Assembly: GCA_034509925.1 (NCBI GenBank)
Contig: CM067535.1
Span: 1,788,501-1,852,500 of the forward strand
Direction of reading: 5' to 3'
Source of the DNA: Hirudinaria manillensis
Lineage: Eukaryota; Annelida; Clitellata; Hirudinida; Hirudinidae
Length of the DNA: 64,000 bases
Positions within the stretch are counted from its first letter, which is position 1, and every line of letters begins with the position of its first letter. This document shows positions 47,759 through 61,100 of this stretch, one piece after another. The notes under the pieces were generated by a model that saw nothing but the letters and a program-made list of their open reading frames with translations, had not been told where the DNA came from and searched no databases. The position numbers and the translations under genes were made by a program.

Positions 47759-50700
47759 TGACCATTCGAGACCTTTCTCTCCTCTTTCTACCTTTGTCGT
47801 CCTCTCTCTAGTGTCGTAACAATGTGGATCTGTTTATAAAATTGTAGATCTTTGAGATTCTCGTTCTCCGGACGGCTCTTCGTTGTTTCTAAATTCGTAA
47901 TTCCTCCTTCCCTCGTTCGGCTCATCAAAAATATTCGTTCGTCACTCGTTCGGGGGGGAATTCCATTGAATTTAAAGTCCATCCATTTTAAATCTTGAGT
48001 AGTGATTAGGTTTTTGAGAAACTTGATGCTATTCACCCAAGTGCTTTTACGCCTTCTCGACAACCTGATCCTAAAAGTGTTCTTTGGTCTACAAATCTCA
48101 TGCCGAGTCAAGCCAGCCTTCACCTGCAAAAAATATTTATCGTACCAAGTCTCGTCCTTCGCCGAAGGGCAGAAGCAGTGGATTTGACGGTCCGACGTGA
48201 TTGCGTCTGCAATGTTACTCTGACGGTTATTATTTTTTTATCTTCCACTGACGTCAATTCAACCAGTGTTTTGTACATAAAAACTGTCGATCGATTTTGG
48301 CGGCCCTCGTTCGTCTCGCGTTGTAACTAATAATTTCTTCGACTTGAACTTGTTGACTCCGTCGTTGGCATTTGTTTCGGGACGCGTCGTCGGTCCGAGG
48401 CGTCCGTTTGCTCGCTCGTTCGTTCGTTTGTTTTTTCCTTTTCTTAGTGACAGTTTCGTCGTCAGTCGAACACTCGGTCCGAGGTTGGCAGGGAGCGTCG
48501 CAAAACGTAACTAAGAGCTGGGGCCTTTAATTTAAAGTGGCTTGACTTTTGCTTTTGATGAATTTTTAGTGGAGATCTCTACTCGACGGCTCCGAGAGGT
48601 TCCGCGACGGAGGGCCGTCTTTCCGCCTCGCCGTGCTCTTCCACCCGTCGTCCGTCGGCCCTCCTTTCGGGACCCGAGGGGCCTCGGATCGGCGGGGAGA
48701 CTTTGTACATTTTCGGAGACGAACTTTACATCTAAGACGTTTGTCGGTCAAGCCTGCAGAGTCGTACGGATGTTCGAGCGCCCGTTTCATCTCTCGATAT
48801 TTTCTTCGGCAGACGTCAGTTTTTATTTAGTATTACCGATCGTCGCCGCTCGGAGGGCGCGACGCGGTCCCCGGGTGCTCTTCCGTCGGGAGGTCGCGGC
48901 GGCACGCCTCGAGACCGTGCGCACGTGCGATCGACCGACTTAACGCTGCTACGAGACAGGAGACTTAGGACGGTTCCCAATCAAAAGGTAATCAGATATT
49001 CATTTCGTGTCCTTCCATCTGTTGTGCTTTCTTTTGTTTCTTGCTCAAATCTTGCGTGTGCTCTTCCACTCGGCCATCGCTGGCCACGTCGTGTGCGTGC
49101 GCATCTGAGCTGATGAGTTTGAATGTATGCGTGTGTGAGTGAGTGCGTGCGAGTGTCCCCTGCCTTGGGGAAAAGTATTAACTGGTGCGTGCCCAAGGAT
49201 CTTTGTGCTACTCGAGCTTTCTTATTATTGAGGTTGTTGACTTTATTTCTATCCTTTTTATTTCTTTATTTGTTGCTACTACTACCACTGTTATCGTTAC
49301 CGATCGTCGTCTGACGTGACACGGACGGACGGACGGAAGATTCGTCGACCGTGTGATCCAACGACTGTACAGGATGTACGTGTCCAGGAAATGTTGTTGT
49401 ACTGTGACAACTCTACTACAACTCACGGATTAAAATCTTGTAAAGTAATTTTTTCTTTTTTTTCGAGGTTTTGTTGACTTTTTAGCGACTCGGTTTTGTA
49501 ATTCCCCTCCTTTTTGATTGAAAGTATTGGTTGGCATTTTGCACTCGCTCGCTCGCTCAGACGGACGGATCACTGACGGCCATCTTCGTTCCGAGGCGCA
49601 TCGTTTGTTAATATATATCCATTGAATGTCCTGTGCATTTAATCTTGTTCAAAGTGGTGATACATCCGTGTATGGCTTGTACATACTTTGCCGAAGAAAT
49701 TCATATTATTTAAAAGTTATCCATGGAATTGTTGTAATCTGTTTTTTTTTTTAATTTGTATTTTTACCAGCAGAAAATCTTGTTATTTATGAGTGGTAAC
49801 TTTCAGGTTTATTTTCAGAATTTTCCGAATTTATTTATTATTACCGATTATATTGTTAGCGTATCATTACTTGGTTTTTATTGACATGTAATCAAGCTGC
49901 ATTATTGTATGGATTTCCGTGTTAAGGTTAAGAACGAGCCCGCGACGTACAAACACGCGGACGGATGGATGGATGGTGATATAGTTTTCGAATCATGTCA
50001 AATAGGATCCGAACAATCGATCGATCGATTTTGTCTTCGCGTTATTTTTGTTAAAAGAGTTTTGTAAAACTTGCAAGTGACTGCTGTGAGAATTCATTTC
50101 TTTCTTTGCATCTAAACTTACCTTGAAACTGTTGGTTCGTTCATCATCGTTGTCGTCGTCATCATTATCGTCATCACCATCATTTTCGTCATGTCTTTAC
50201 ATTGATTTTGTGCATTGAATGACATTTGTAGAAATCAATAGATTGGTCTTTTTACTTGATGTTATTTCATATATTTTCGCCGCCATTTTTTATTTTATGA
50301 AAACAACAGCTCACCTGACGTCTTTGCAGGGATGTTGCGAACAAAGATTAACTCTGACACTCCGAGTGTTCAGTTGGATCTGCAAGGATGCAAGCCTCAG
50401 GAATAGGTCCAAGTTGAGTCTGTCTTCCATATCTGGCAGACATTCCAGACCAAATCTTTTATGACGTTATGCCAACTTTTAAGTGAGATGTCCGTCTTAC
50501 CGCGGGCTATGTTTTGGGCATACAACTGATTCAACTTATGTATAAGCTGTATAACTTTGTAATGTTTTCAACACTTGTAACAGGCAGGGGCCTCGATCTG
50601 GTCGAAGTAGTTTGAGCATGGAATTTCATTGGGGGTGGTAATCTTATTTGGCTTTGTGCTATGTCAGTATGTGGACTTGGGAACAAACTGGTCATTGGAG

Positions 50701-52174
50701 TGTATGCTTCTAGCAACAAATCCGAGAGGTTTCCAGTGGGTCTCCAAAGATTGTGGAGCGAACTTTGCATCCATTTACTAATTAGTATAATTAATTTGTG
50801 ATTTATAAAGGTGAAAAATTAGGATAACGTTGGATCAGTTAATTTAAAGAAAAGAAAGTCAACTCTTTCAAAAAGATCATCGAAAGTCGACCCCTCTCGA
50901 AAAAATTTCTGGTTCCTTATAAGTTTTATCAGTTAAACATATAATATTTACGTAATATTTTATGGTTTATATTAATTATATATAATATTATACGTAATAG
51001 ATTTATAATAAACATCTAGTTATGTATGTAAAAAAGCTAGTGGCATAATCAGGATTTTAAAAATGGTCGAGGTTGGAAGCAAATTTTACGAATTAGAACG
51101 TGGGAGTCGGTACTACATTACCTATCTATAATGTGTAAGTACTTTAAATACTGAAACCGCTGCATATGAATGTAAAACAAAAAGTTGTGTTTTATAAATA
51201 TGAAATATAATATTGGCGCCATACGCTTTTATTTTTAGTCCTATTTTCAGGCAGCATCTAAACAAAATTATTGCATTTATTTTAGTTCATTTCGATATAA
51301 AAGTATGTTTTTTTTAATATTTTTTAAAATTTTTGTTCAACGGTCCGTTTGGTCTAGTTCGGCATAGTGAATTAATTATTACAATAATCAATTTGTTCAT
51401 TGTATTAGATTAAAAATATGTTTGCAAATAGAGTCTTTACAGGTCACTAACAACAAACATTATACTTCATTATTGGCTATAACGAAAGGGCGTGTTTACA
51501 AACATAACTGGTCGTTAAAATTTGAAAAAATGCATGCGCGATCATACATGCGTATAAGCATTATAAGCAGTCTTTGATAAACGTTCAACAGACCTTAAAA
51601 TCTCTATCTATGAAAAATATGGATAAACTTCAAACATTATGAGCAACGAAAATTTTTTCAATAAACTTTCTAATAAAAAATTAAAGACATAAGAGTAATT
51701 GCTTATTCAAAAAGAGCTTCAAACTTTGCCTCAATTTTATTGTATGCAAAGGAGACACAAATATAAGTATTTGTAAATAATTTTAAATTGTAATCCATAT
51801 ATACACTTGTTGATCTTCACTTGAATAGATCGGCGATTTGACGCTGATTGACATATACGACAATCTGACAAATCGTATCTTTTGTCGATGGACAATTTAA
51901 TACTTAAACAAAATTTTTAATTTTATTGATATTCTTTTTAACTTACTTTACTTGCCGAAAAGATGAGAAAATTTTTTCTTTGCGTCTGCTAAGCAATTTA
52001 AAAACTGCAAGAGACCTGGTCAGCGTGCATCATGTGTGGCTTGGGTTGGGAGGCGTACACGCTTTTGAGAGATGGTGACTTGGTCACATCTCGAACATTG
52101 ATCTCTGCAGTCATTCCGTGATTCTTTTAGTGGATTATTTTCTTTTATTTTGCAGTTGATAACGCTTCGTTTGA
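47759..52174. other. CBP 3' UTR and intergenic region
   Basis: The first 1.2 kb after the CBP stop keeps a raised GC and CpG content, peaking at about 48340-48960, and grades into T-rich then ordinary AT-rich DNA. Short runs of CTCG, GACG and TCA/TCG units occur near 48410, 49320, 49550 and 50145-50190. The frame at 48542-48943 would give an Arg-rich protein without motifs and is not called. The stretch is best read as a long 3' UTR followed by spacer. I recognise no tRNA, snRNA or coding exon in it. Confidence 0.45.
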
Positions 52175-53490
52175 ATGGAAATGAACGTTAAGATATTGTT
52201 TAAACTGCTAGCTTTAGCCATCGTTGCTGAGATATTGTACGTTTGCACGAAATACAATTTGTGGGAGTTATACATAGAGTATCCTAATTTCTGTACCACG
52301 TTCCTCAACGACCCCAAGAATTGCACCTTGGATTATGAAGAACTGAGCACATCATTTTTAAAACGTTATGGACAATTCTGTGAAAACCATTTCGTTTCTG
52401 GGGAACGCAACCCCTCACTACCGCCATGTCCCTGCGTTCCAGGTTAGGATTATTAACTTATTTTGATGAGCATTTTTTTGATGCCATGTTGATCTTGTTT
52501 ATTTTATAAAACGTTGCCAATAGACACCCACAGTAATTGTATTGCTTGTCCAGGGACACTAATTTATTGTTTTGATAAATTTTCATCATTCACATTACTT
52601 CGCAAGACTCGATTTGACAGTATAATTTCGTTTTGTTGTATGGTCATTTATAATTTAATGCAGATTTTGTTTTAAATTTTCTCTAAATTAGTCTTAGATT
52701 CACATTCATCAACATGAATTCACTTTAAGAAATTCAGGATGTAATGCAATAATTGTGTACTAATTTTTTTATTAGTAATGTAATTATATTTCAGAAATTA
52801 ATTGGTTGGTGATGATTTATTGTTAATTACTTAATCACTTGGGAAAGTGACATTCAAATGCATATTTGATGAAGGGGAGAATTTTATTACTTGCTGTTCA
52901 CATGAAGATGTTGAGGAAGTGATTCACATTTGAGACCATTAAATCAGATTTGAATGCATAAACCACATAATTTGTTTGTAATGTATCTCAAACATTGATT
53001 CACACAGTTGACAGCCTGGTTGCCAGGTTTTCCTGCCAACTGTTGATTAGTGATCATAGTGGTGCATTGTCTATTGTTCTACTTAAATAAATGTTTATAA
53101 GTCGATAAAATCATATAATTATTATGTACACAATATTTGTTTTTCTACTTGATATTTAAAAAATGGATATATTTATTTTTCTTTGTAATATGAAAAAATG
53201 TAAACATCTGTAAACATGCAGTCCAAAACTGATAACGAGAAATATAACGTTCGCAGACAGCGTGGTAGATGATGAGAAGGAAGCAACACCTTATGAAGTC
53301 ACCAAGAACGGAACCCATCGCCCCAAGACTTGCACGGCCAGGCAGACGGTTGCAATCATTATTCCCTACAGAAACAGAAATGCTCACCTTTATACCCTCC
53401 TCCAAACTCTCCATCCCATGCTGAAGAAGCAGAATCTTGCCTACCAAATATTTGTCATTGAGCAGGTTTTAATGCTTTTCTTATTTTTTG

Positions 53491-53540
<50 letters not shown>

Positions 53541-54222
53541 TATTGATTGGCTCAAAAGTTGGTTTAAAGTTGAGGAAAATACTTTGGACAATGTGTCATT
53601 GAGTGTTCCTTGTCACTGTGAGATTTAGGGTGGTGTTAGACTTAATCTTTGACCTGAATACTTATTTTTTAACATAAATTTAATACTAAAAATTTAAAAA
53701 TAAGTTTAATATAATAATGAACGTATTTTTACCTCCTTGGCTCTAAGCAAAAATTCTACCCCATGTAAATCACTAGATGGACTGAGTGTGATGTGTGACC
53801 TATGTAGAAGCATTCCAGATGCTGTCTCTTATACTTAAATTAAGAGTATAAGTGTTTGTTTAAGTTTCCCATTGAAATTAGGTCTTGATGATAGTTATTC
53901 AGCATTCAAGTTTAGAGTTATAAATTACTGTCTAAATAATGTCAGCGTCATATTTGACTAGAGTTCAGTTTTGCATCACATTCCTTGACGTCATGGTTGC
54001 TGGCGATGAATTGAATGTTTGCTTGTATGGGAAATATTAGAATCTAAGCCATCTGTTTATTTGGTCTATTTAATCTCAAACAACGTTGTTTAATCAATAA
54101 TTGTACTTGCACCACGAAATTATACTTGCGAATTTCACTTGGCTGCCCACGCAAACCTCTGCAGTACTTCTCCGGAAAGTGACATTTCGGTCTTTATCAT
54201 CATCATCATTAGCGTCGTCATC

Positions 54223-54256
<34 letters not shown>

Positions 54257-57078
54257 GTACCAATCACCTGGGAGGTTCTGAAAGTGGAACAGTTTCTATT
54301 GTTTGATTACATAATAGACTTAAGATGTTATTATTAATTAATATAATAATTAAGGTAACAAATGTGATTTAAATTACTAATTATGATTTAGATTATTTAA
54401 TTATTTTATATTGCCTCAGAAACATCTTCACTCAAATGATATCTTGTAATTTAATTATAATAAGACAAGAGACAGCCAAACAATGGATAATTGTCAAGTT
54501 GGTACAATCCATAAGTTAGTCAGGACTAAAACAATTTTAATTATATTAAGACAGCTAAACAATGGATAATTGTGAGATTGGTACGATCCATTAGTCAGGA
54601 CTAAAACCATTTTAATTATAATAAGACAGCTAAACAATGGATAATTGTGAGGTTGCTGTGATCCATAGTAAACAATTTTAATTATATTAAGACAGCTAAA
54701 CAATGGATAATTTTGAGATTGGTACGATCCATTAGTCAGGACTAAAACCATTTTAATTATAATAAGACAGCTAAACAATGGATAATTGTGAGGTTGCTGT
54801 GATCCATAGTTACTCAGGCCCAAAACAATTCTAATTATAATAAGACAAGAGACATCCAAACAATGGATAATTGTCAAGTTGGTACGATCCATAAGTTAGT
54901 CAGGACTAAAACAATTTTAATTATATTAAGACAGCTAAACAATGGATAATTGTGAGATTGGTATGATCCATTAGTCAGGACTAATCATTCATTTCATTTT
55001 ATTATCACTAACAATAATAACAAAGCAGCAGCAACAACAACAATAAACAATAATATAATTATAATAATATAATTATAACTATAATATAATTATGATACTA
55101 ATATGAATATTATAATTATTATTATTAATGGTAAAAGTAACGACAACAATAATAATAATAATAATAATAATATCAATAAAAAATGAAATGATAAGCAAAT
55201 CTTCAAATGTGTTTTAGGTACATATTTTGAGTGCAATGGCACGAATGTACTTGATAAACATCTTTATCAATGATTTACCTTGTCAGAATAATTTACCAAT
55301 GGAATTTAGCATGCACTAAATTATATGATATTATAATAATATCAACAGATAATAATTGGTTGAGATAAGCATGTGTTAACTTAAAACAATTGTGTTTAAT
55401 ATTATCTCGATTTAATGAAGGAATGAAATCCTAAGATAAAACATTAATTTCATTTTCATAGAACTTTAACTTTATTAATTAATAATAAATACATCGTTGT
55501 GGTTAAGATTTGATGACAATAATAATAATAATAATAATAATATTTCATGATATCTTGTGCTTGTGCACATTATTATTGAGACAAGCTTTCTTATTCTTTG
55601 GTGAATTTTTGATTTTCCATTTTGTCAAGAACTGAACTCTCTCCACATTTAATCGTTTGATACCATTTTAATTACATTATTTGTAGATAATTCCTGGCAA
55701 TTGGCACCTTTGAAATGCTGCTAAGCTGTCATTCACTTTGTACATGTTCTTTTATGCATCGTTTTGCAGAACATTTATCCTTTGTTTACTTTCTTTTCTC
55801 AATAATTATGCCTTAATTGCAGTTAAAGTCATAAATGCTTTTTAGAATATACCTTTGTTTGTCCTTTCTGTCACCAATTATTCTCAATTTGTGCCCATGA
55901 CAATAATTATAATATAAATGATGATTGTGATGATGTAACTGCTCTTCCTTCACAATTATTTGAAATTTAAACTTCCTCTTTGATTCTGAGTTTATTGTTC
56001 CAGAAAAAGCCTGACATCTTTAACAAAGCTGTGCTCATGAATGCAGGATTTCTAGAAGTTTCCAGAAACTTCAGCGAATTCGACTGCTTCATTTTCCACG
56101 ACGTGGACATGATTCCACTCGACAAGAGGAACTTCTACGTCTGCCTTGACATTCCGAGACATTTGGGAGGATTTATCCAAATTTATGACTTCAAGTTTGT
56201 GTCGATCGTCGATTTGCTTCGATTAAAATGCATTTAATTCGAGTTAAATTTCACAAAACATTTTAAATTGGATTGAGAAGTTATGGTTTGCTGATACGAT
56301 GTCTTAAGTCGATGAACGGTTTTTATTGAGTTGTGATTTTAATAACTTTTGAAGATTGCTTTACGAAGGAATTTTTGGAGGCGTAACTGCTTTCAAGAAA
56401 ACCGACTTTGAATTGGTCAATGGTTATTCAAACCAATTCTATGGGTGGGGTGGTGAAGACGATGACTTGCTGCAAAGGTAAGTAATGTCTGAATGAATGG
56501 ATGTCAGCATACTGTTTTCCTTAACTTATCCTTTCTTCAGATTCGTTTTTAATGGCTCTTTCCGTCGTTAAAATTCACTTATCAAAAGCCATGATCATAC
56601 ATAGTAATATTAATAATTAATGATTATCAATAAATATTTGGTTTGAATGACGACAGAGTAAAGGCATCGAAGATGATGGTGAACAGGTTTCCTCCCTCGG
56701 TTTCCCGATATGCAATGATAATCCACCGAGCCGATTCCGGGAACCCTGGAAACAGCGACAGGTGAAAGTTTAATTTCGGACACTTCATGCGACCTTTTAT
56801 GAACTCTAACTTTAATTTTAAGGACTTTGGGGTTTCATCACGACCCCGATAGGTATAGGGTGGATGGGCTCAATTCTGTTAACTACACCTTAGAGGACTT
56901 CAAAAGGGAAGTCAGTTATACCAAGATCTACATCTCCCTTCCCGATCCTCCGAGCACCCTGAAAACCTACGACAGATCACGCTGGTCGTCGGACCTGTCT
57001 GCGATGTACCAGTGGTTCATACTCTTCTGTGCGGTCGCCATCCTGGCTGTCGTTGTGATCTATTTTGGCTCAAAATGA
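52175..57078 (+). CDS. Beta-1,4-galactosyltransferase-family glycosyltransferase
   Basis: Golgi enzyme of the B4GALT/beta4GalNAcT family (GT7) that adds Gal or GalNAc from a UDP-sugar to terminal GlcNAc. Six exons (52175-52442, 53257-53465, 56004-56194, 56355-56477, 56657-56761, 56823-57078) join in frame to 383 residues. Residues ~4-23 form a type II signal anchor (ILFKLLALAIVAEILYVC). The catalytic part has the UDP-binding VAIIIPYRNRNAHL, FNKAVLMNAGF, the metal-binding FIFHDVDMIPLDKRNFYVC (DxD-type DVD), EGIFGGVTAF, the acceptor motif FYGWGGEDDDLL, and the late R...HH...DGLNSVNYTL segment. HDVD and the invertebrate look leave GalT versus GalNAcT open. The last ~25 residues end in a hydrophobic stretch WFILFCAVAILAVVVIYFG then SK, which the family normally lacks. 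Confidence 0.92.
53492..53548. repeat. (TTGA)n microsatellite
   Basis: About 12 TTGA/GATT units lie just inside intron 2 of the glycosyltransferase gene, about 27 bases after the donor. Confidence 0.9.
54192..54258. repeat. (TCA)n imperfect microsatellite
   Basis: TCA runs with TCG interruptions in intron 2 of the glycosyltransferase gene. Confidence 0.85.
54459..54984. repeat. Tandem repeat array with higher-order pattern
   Basis: Seven units of about 66-83 bases, each carrying AAACAATGGATAATTGT..G..TTGG...GATCCAT and a spacer ending AATTATA. Three unit types can be told apart, in the order A-B-C-B-C-A-B. Type A has AAGAGACA and TCAAGTTGGTAC..TCCATAAG, B has GAGATTGGTA, and C has GAGGTTGCTGTGATCC. 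The array sits in intron 2 of the glycosyltransferase gene. Confidence 0.9.
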
Positions 57079-58182
57079 TTCCCACCTCTTTGGGAAATAT
57101 TTATTGTTTACGCAGTTTACCTTCCAATCTTTTTAAGGATGCAATCAAACCACGCGTCGTTGTCCCAGATTTGAACGTACCCACGGTCCGGACGGGGGTC
57201 ACCTTCGCACCACATGCACTGCCAGCGATTCATGATCGATCTCAGTATTACAGCTATTTCAAATTGCCTTTTCTCCAGTTCGTATTTATTAGATTTTATC
57301 GACGTACCTGCCAGGTACGACCGTCTAGGCGATTATATTTTATCCTCTCGTTGGGCCAAAAAGAACGTTCGGCGCTCTGAGCGGCAAATAAATGAATAAT
57401 GATGCTGATAAATATTTTATTTCTAATATTTTTTCTCCTGGGATCTGCGGACCCGCGACAACGTCCGGCACGAGACGACCGCTCCAAACGAATGGCCACC
57501 GACCGCCAGAAAACACTTCGAGGCCTTGGGTGAGATGTCGCCGAGGATAGCAATTTCGGAGGAGAGCGTACGATCGGAACCCGACATTGACACATGATAA
57601 TGGTGCACAAAAAGAAACCATCAGCTAAGAGTCCGAATCCAACAAATTCTACTCTCGTTTGGCGGAGTTAAAAGATTTTCGTTATCGCTTGAGAATTCAT
57701 GTCGAACCCAAAGCAGCAGTGTGTGCCAAGTTCAGATGTTCAAACTACAAAAAGAAGCTATCCAGAATCACCAGCCAGTCCAGAATCATTTATTCTCCAT
57801 TCCCACCTGCGGTCGTTCGGTCCGACCAAGCTGCCTATCACAAGATGACACACCCGACAGTTATCCTCTCGATAATCGTCTAATTATACAAAAAAAAAAA
57901 TTGGAGTAAGAACGAAACATCCTGATCTCAAAAGAATGCTTAGAAATGGCTACGAGACTTAGTCCGAGAATCGCTTAGATTTTGTGACCCGACGAAAGGA
58001 TGCGAGCTAGCGAGGATAACGAAACGGCGACTTTTCATAGAACCCATGTCTAGATTACAAGCACGAACAAAACAGGAATGAGGAAACTTCCACCAGCCAG
58101 ACAAAAACAACCGCACGGCGTTCCCGGAGACGTGCCGAACGATCAGTCAACGAGGGGCGGCCACTTTCGTTTTAGCAGTCGG
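57079..58182. other. Convergent 3' regions of the glycosyltransferase and CNOT2 genes
   Basis: This is 1.1 kb between two opposed stop codons, with polyadenylation hexamers for both strands near 57390-57417. If both are used, the CNOT2 3' UTR would be about 770 bases long and the two transcripts would end almost back to back. Open frames here lack known motifs. Confidence 0.5.
57387..57392 (+). terminator. Candidate polyadenylation signal, glycosyltransferase gene
   Basis: AATAAA lies about 310 bases past the stop codon. A minus-strand AATAAA lies close by, near 57410-57417, on the opposite transcript's side. Confidence 0.45.
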
Positions 58183-61100
58183 TCAGTTGGGCTTACTGAC
58201 GACGGGCAGCAAAGACTCGGGCAGCTGGGGCTTCTCTTCCAACTTGCTGTACTCGAGGTGGAACTCTTTGGGTACCTTGCGCCAGCTGTTGACATCGAAA
58301 AAAAAGTAAGTTCCCCTCTCGTAGAGCGGCGTCTTCTGGACCGGCTCCATGCCCGGCGCTCTGGTCATCCAAGCCCTTTCGTCTTTATGGTATCTCCAAT
58401 CCCTGTTGTACCTTTATTGCGCAAAACATTTGTGACGGAAAATTAAAACTCATTGTAAACGTAAAATGGCAGCCTAATAAAAATACAAATGAAATAAAAA
58501 AATTCCATATTCAGATACCAAAAAACAAAAAACATTGGCCATCGGACATCGATATGTAAGACTTGATAACAACTGATAACCTAATAGAACATGTCACGAG
58601 AGCAGAAAGTGCAAAACAACTCACAATTCTGCTGCCACTGCCACCTGGAGGAGATCTCCACCGTAGACATAGAAGAGAAAAAACAGTAGGTCGTCCATGT
58701 ACCTGTTTAGACGGATGGGTGCAAGTTTGTCTCGTACGTAGACGTTGGCAAGGTACTCTGTAGGTACGTGGTAGTCTGCCATAGAAACAAAGTTTAAAGA
58801 TAAGGATTAGGAAGAACTTCTTCTGGAAGCCATGAACGAGCTCTGAGTGTGCGGCAGTGCTCGTGATGAAATGTAAAAATTCGAATGCAAAAGAAAATCG
58901 TGTAGGAGTTAAAGCGTAAAATAAAAATTATATTTTCAAACTAAAAACACGTCTAGCGGACTTTCACGAAAACATTGAATTGGGATGCTTATGGGCCTGA
59001 AATTAGGCTTAGAAATTAAATAATTTATAGCAATAATAACTTAATGTAAACTTCCTTAATTTCTATTGAGCAAACAATTTCACGAATTTCAAAGTATAAT
59101 CAACAGCTAAATGCTAAAGAAAGAAAAAAGTGCATTCCATTCTCATGCAAATTGCATTGAATTCATCATTCTAGAAAGAGCAGTATGACTCACCAATATC
59201 CTGAGGTCTGCACGGAGTTTCAGACCACGGAGACTGAAACGAGGGATAGAGAGGCCTGGGTGTAAAAAGAAAGAAGCCGATTAGAATCAAAGGCAGACGT
59301 TCCATCGAAGACGTCCGTTGCAACGAGAGTTTCTACTCACTCGCTCTGATTGAGATTTAATCCTAAGGTGGTGAGGTCAATCCCCGGGGTCAGGGCTACC
59401 AAGTTCGGATCGGTGTCTGCTGCCCTGATGAATGCCAGCAATCCGACGACACCGAATTGATCCCCTATCATGCTACTGGGAACGTTCGTCATCGTGCCTG
59501 CAAATCGATCGTTGATCATCATTGGCCATTATCTGAGTAATAGTTCCAAGTTCTAGAAGATGTACATGGGGTGCAAGTATAGCCCCAGTACAAGGGGTGC
59601 AAGTACAGTCCCAGTACATTGCTGCTCTGCATTATTTAACAAAATATCCTGATGCCTGATCCTTAATGTTAAATGATGTTAATCCAAATGTTATTACTGT
59701 TCACCTCTTAAGCACTGATAATATTTAACATTACTCTGCTAGATATGTATCTCTCTTGGAGAGAGAGAGTTTAAAAGATGGAAACAAAGTTTTACCATCT
59801 GGATGGGACTGGATGCCTCTTCTTGGGGTTTGACCGACGGTTTTGTCGGCAAACGTTTTGTTGTTGCTGTCCTTGACTGCTACATCATAGTTCCCTCCTG
59901 TAGTTGTCTGGCAATTATTTTAAATTACTTATTAACATATTCATCTCAGCTCTGATTGGTCAGAGGGGTATTGAAAATGGATTTAAATGGATCCTTACTG
60001 TCTTAATGGAGCTGTCAGTAAAATTGGAAGTTGTGGGATCTGGAAAGAAGTTTTAACAAAATATTTCACGTTATTTATTTAAAAATATTAACATTAAATC
60101 AGTATTTAAATTTACGTATATTAAGCAATGAAATGTATACTTTGAAACTAGAAAACTTAGAATAGAATCAAGAGATACAATTTGTTGTCGTTGATGACAG
60201 ATTCAACAAAACATATTCATGCAACAACAACAACATTAATAAAATGGACACTATTTTATGCTTATATTATTAAAGACATCCAATAAGCATACTTTGAGCC
60301 CCAGGCAATGCAGGAAAATCTTCTTGTTGTATCTGAAACTCAGATGTTGGCTCCTGCTTGTTGACCATATTGACTGAAAATTGTGAACGACAAATCATAA
60401 TTTCAATATCCTAGCAAAATGTCCGTTGACCCGCCGATCTTAGAGATCTAGACCCTTTCTACATGTTGAGCGAAAATAAAAACCGAGTGCAACTTAACCA
60501 CGACACAGTTAAGGAAATTCCGACGGATTTATAAGCATTGTCAAGAGTGTCAATCCTTTTCAAGGCAAAGTGCTTTATATGCAATATGGTTGATATTTAG
60601 CCAGCTAAATAGACCAAATACTTGATGCCCAGTCCACAATCAGAAACAAAAAGGCCAGAAACAATATATTATTTTCAAACAAAACTATATAAAATTATTA
60701 TATTTTATTATTAATATTATTTTTATTTTATTATATATTATATATATATATACAATTGCCTAAATGCAAACACACGCGAATACATGTTGTAACAAGATCT
60801 AATTTTAGCAGAAAGTCCACTTAGAGCAGTAACGACGGAATGCAGACTCGGGGATGGTTTTCTTACCATAATTTCGAGTAGGCAAAACTTGGTTCTGAGT
60901 TGTATTTCTGCTGCCACCTAAAGAAGGGAACTGAATGTAATCAAGACTTGGACCTGCTTGGTGAGCTATGTCATCTGGATGGATTGAACGAATTCAACTC
61001 TATCAATTCACAATGCATCGGGCGTGAACGGATGCGAATTGAAAAACGAACGAAAGAGGATCGACGGATCTAAAACCAATAGCAAACCGACTACTAACTG

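Noticed and set aside
48542..48943. A 133-codon Arg/Pro-rich open frame downstream of CBP
   Set aside because: Its composition reflects the GC-rich stretch, another overlapping frame is also open, and no family pattern is visible.
54494..54892. A 132-codon minus-strand open frame with internal repeats
   Set aside because: It is created by the intronic tandem repeat array. Its repeated peptide follows the DNA units, and there is no start context, motif or splice partner.
54459..54984. Regularly spaced repeats considered as a CRISPR array
   Set aside because: The spacers are themselves repeated, the units are imperfect, and the array sits in an intron of an animal gene.
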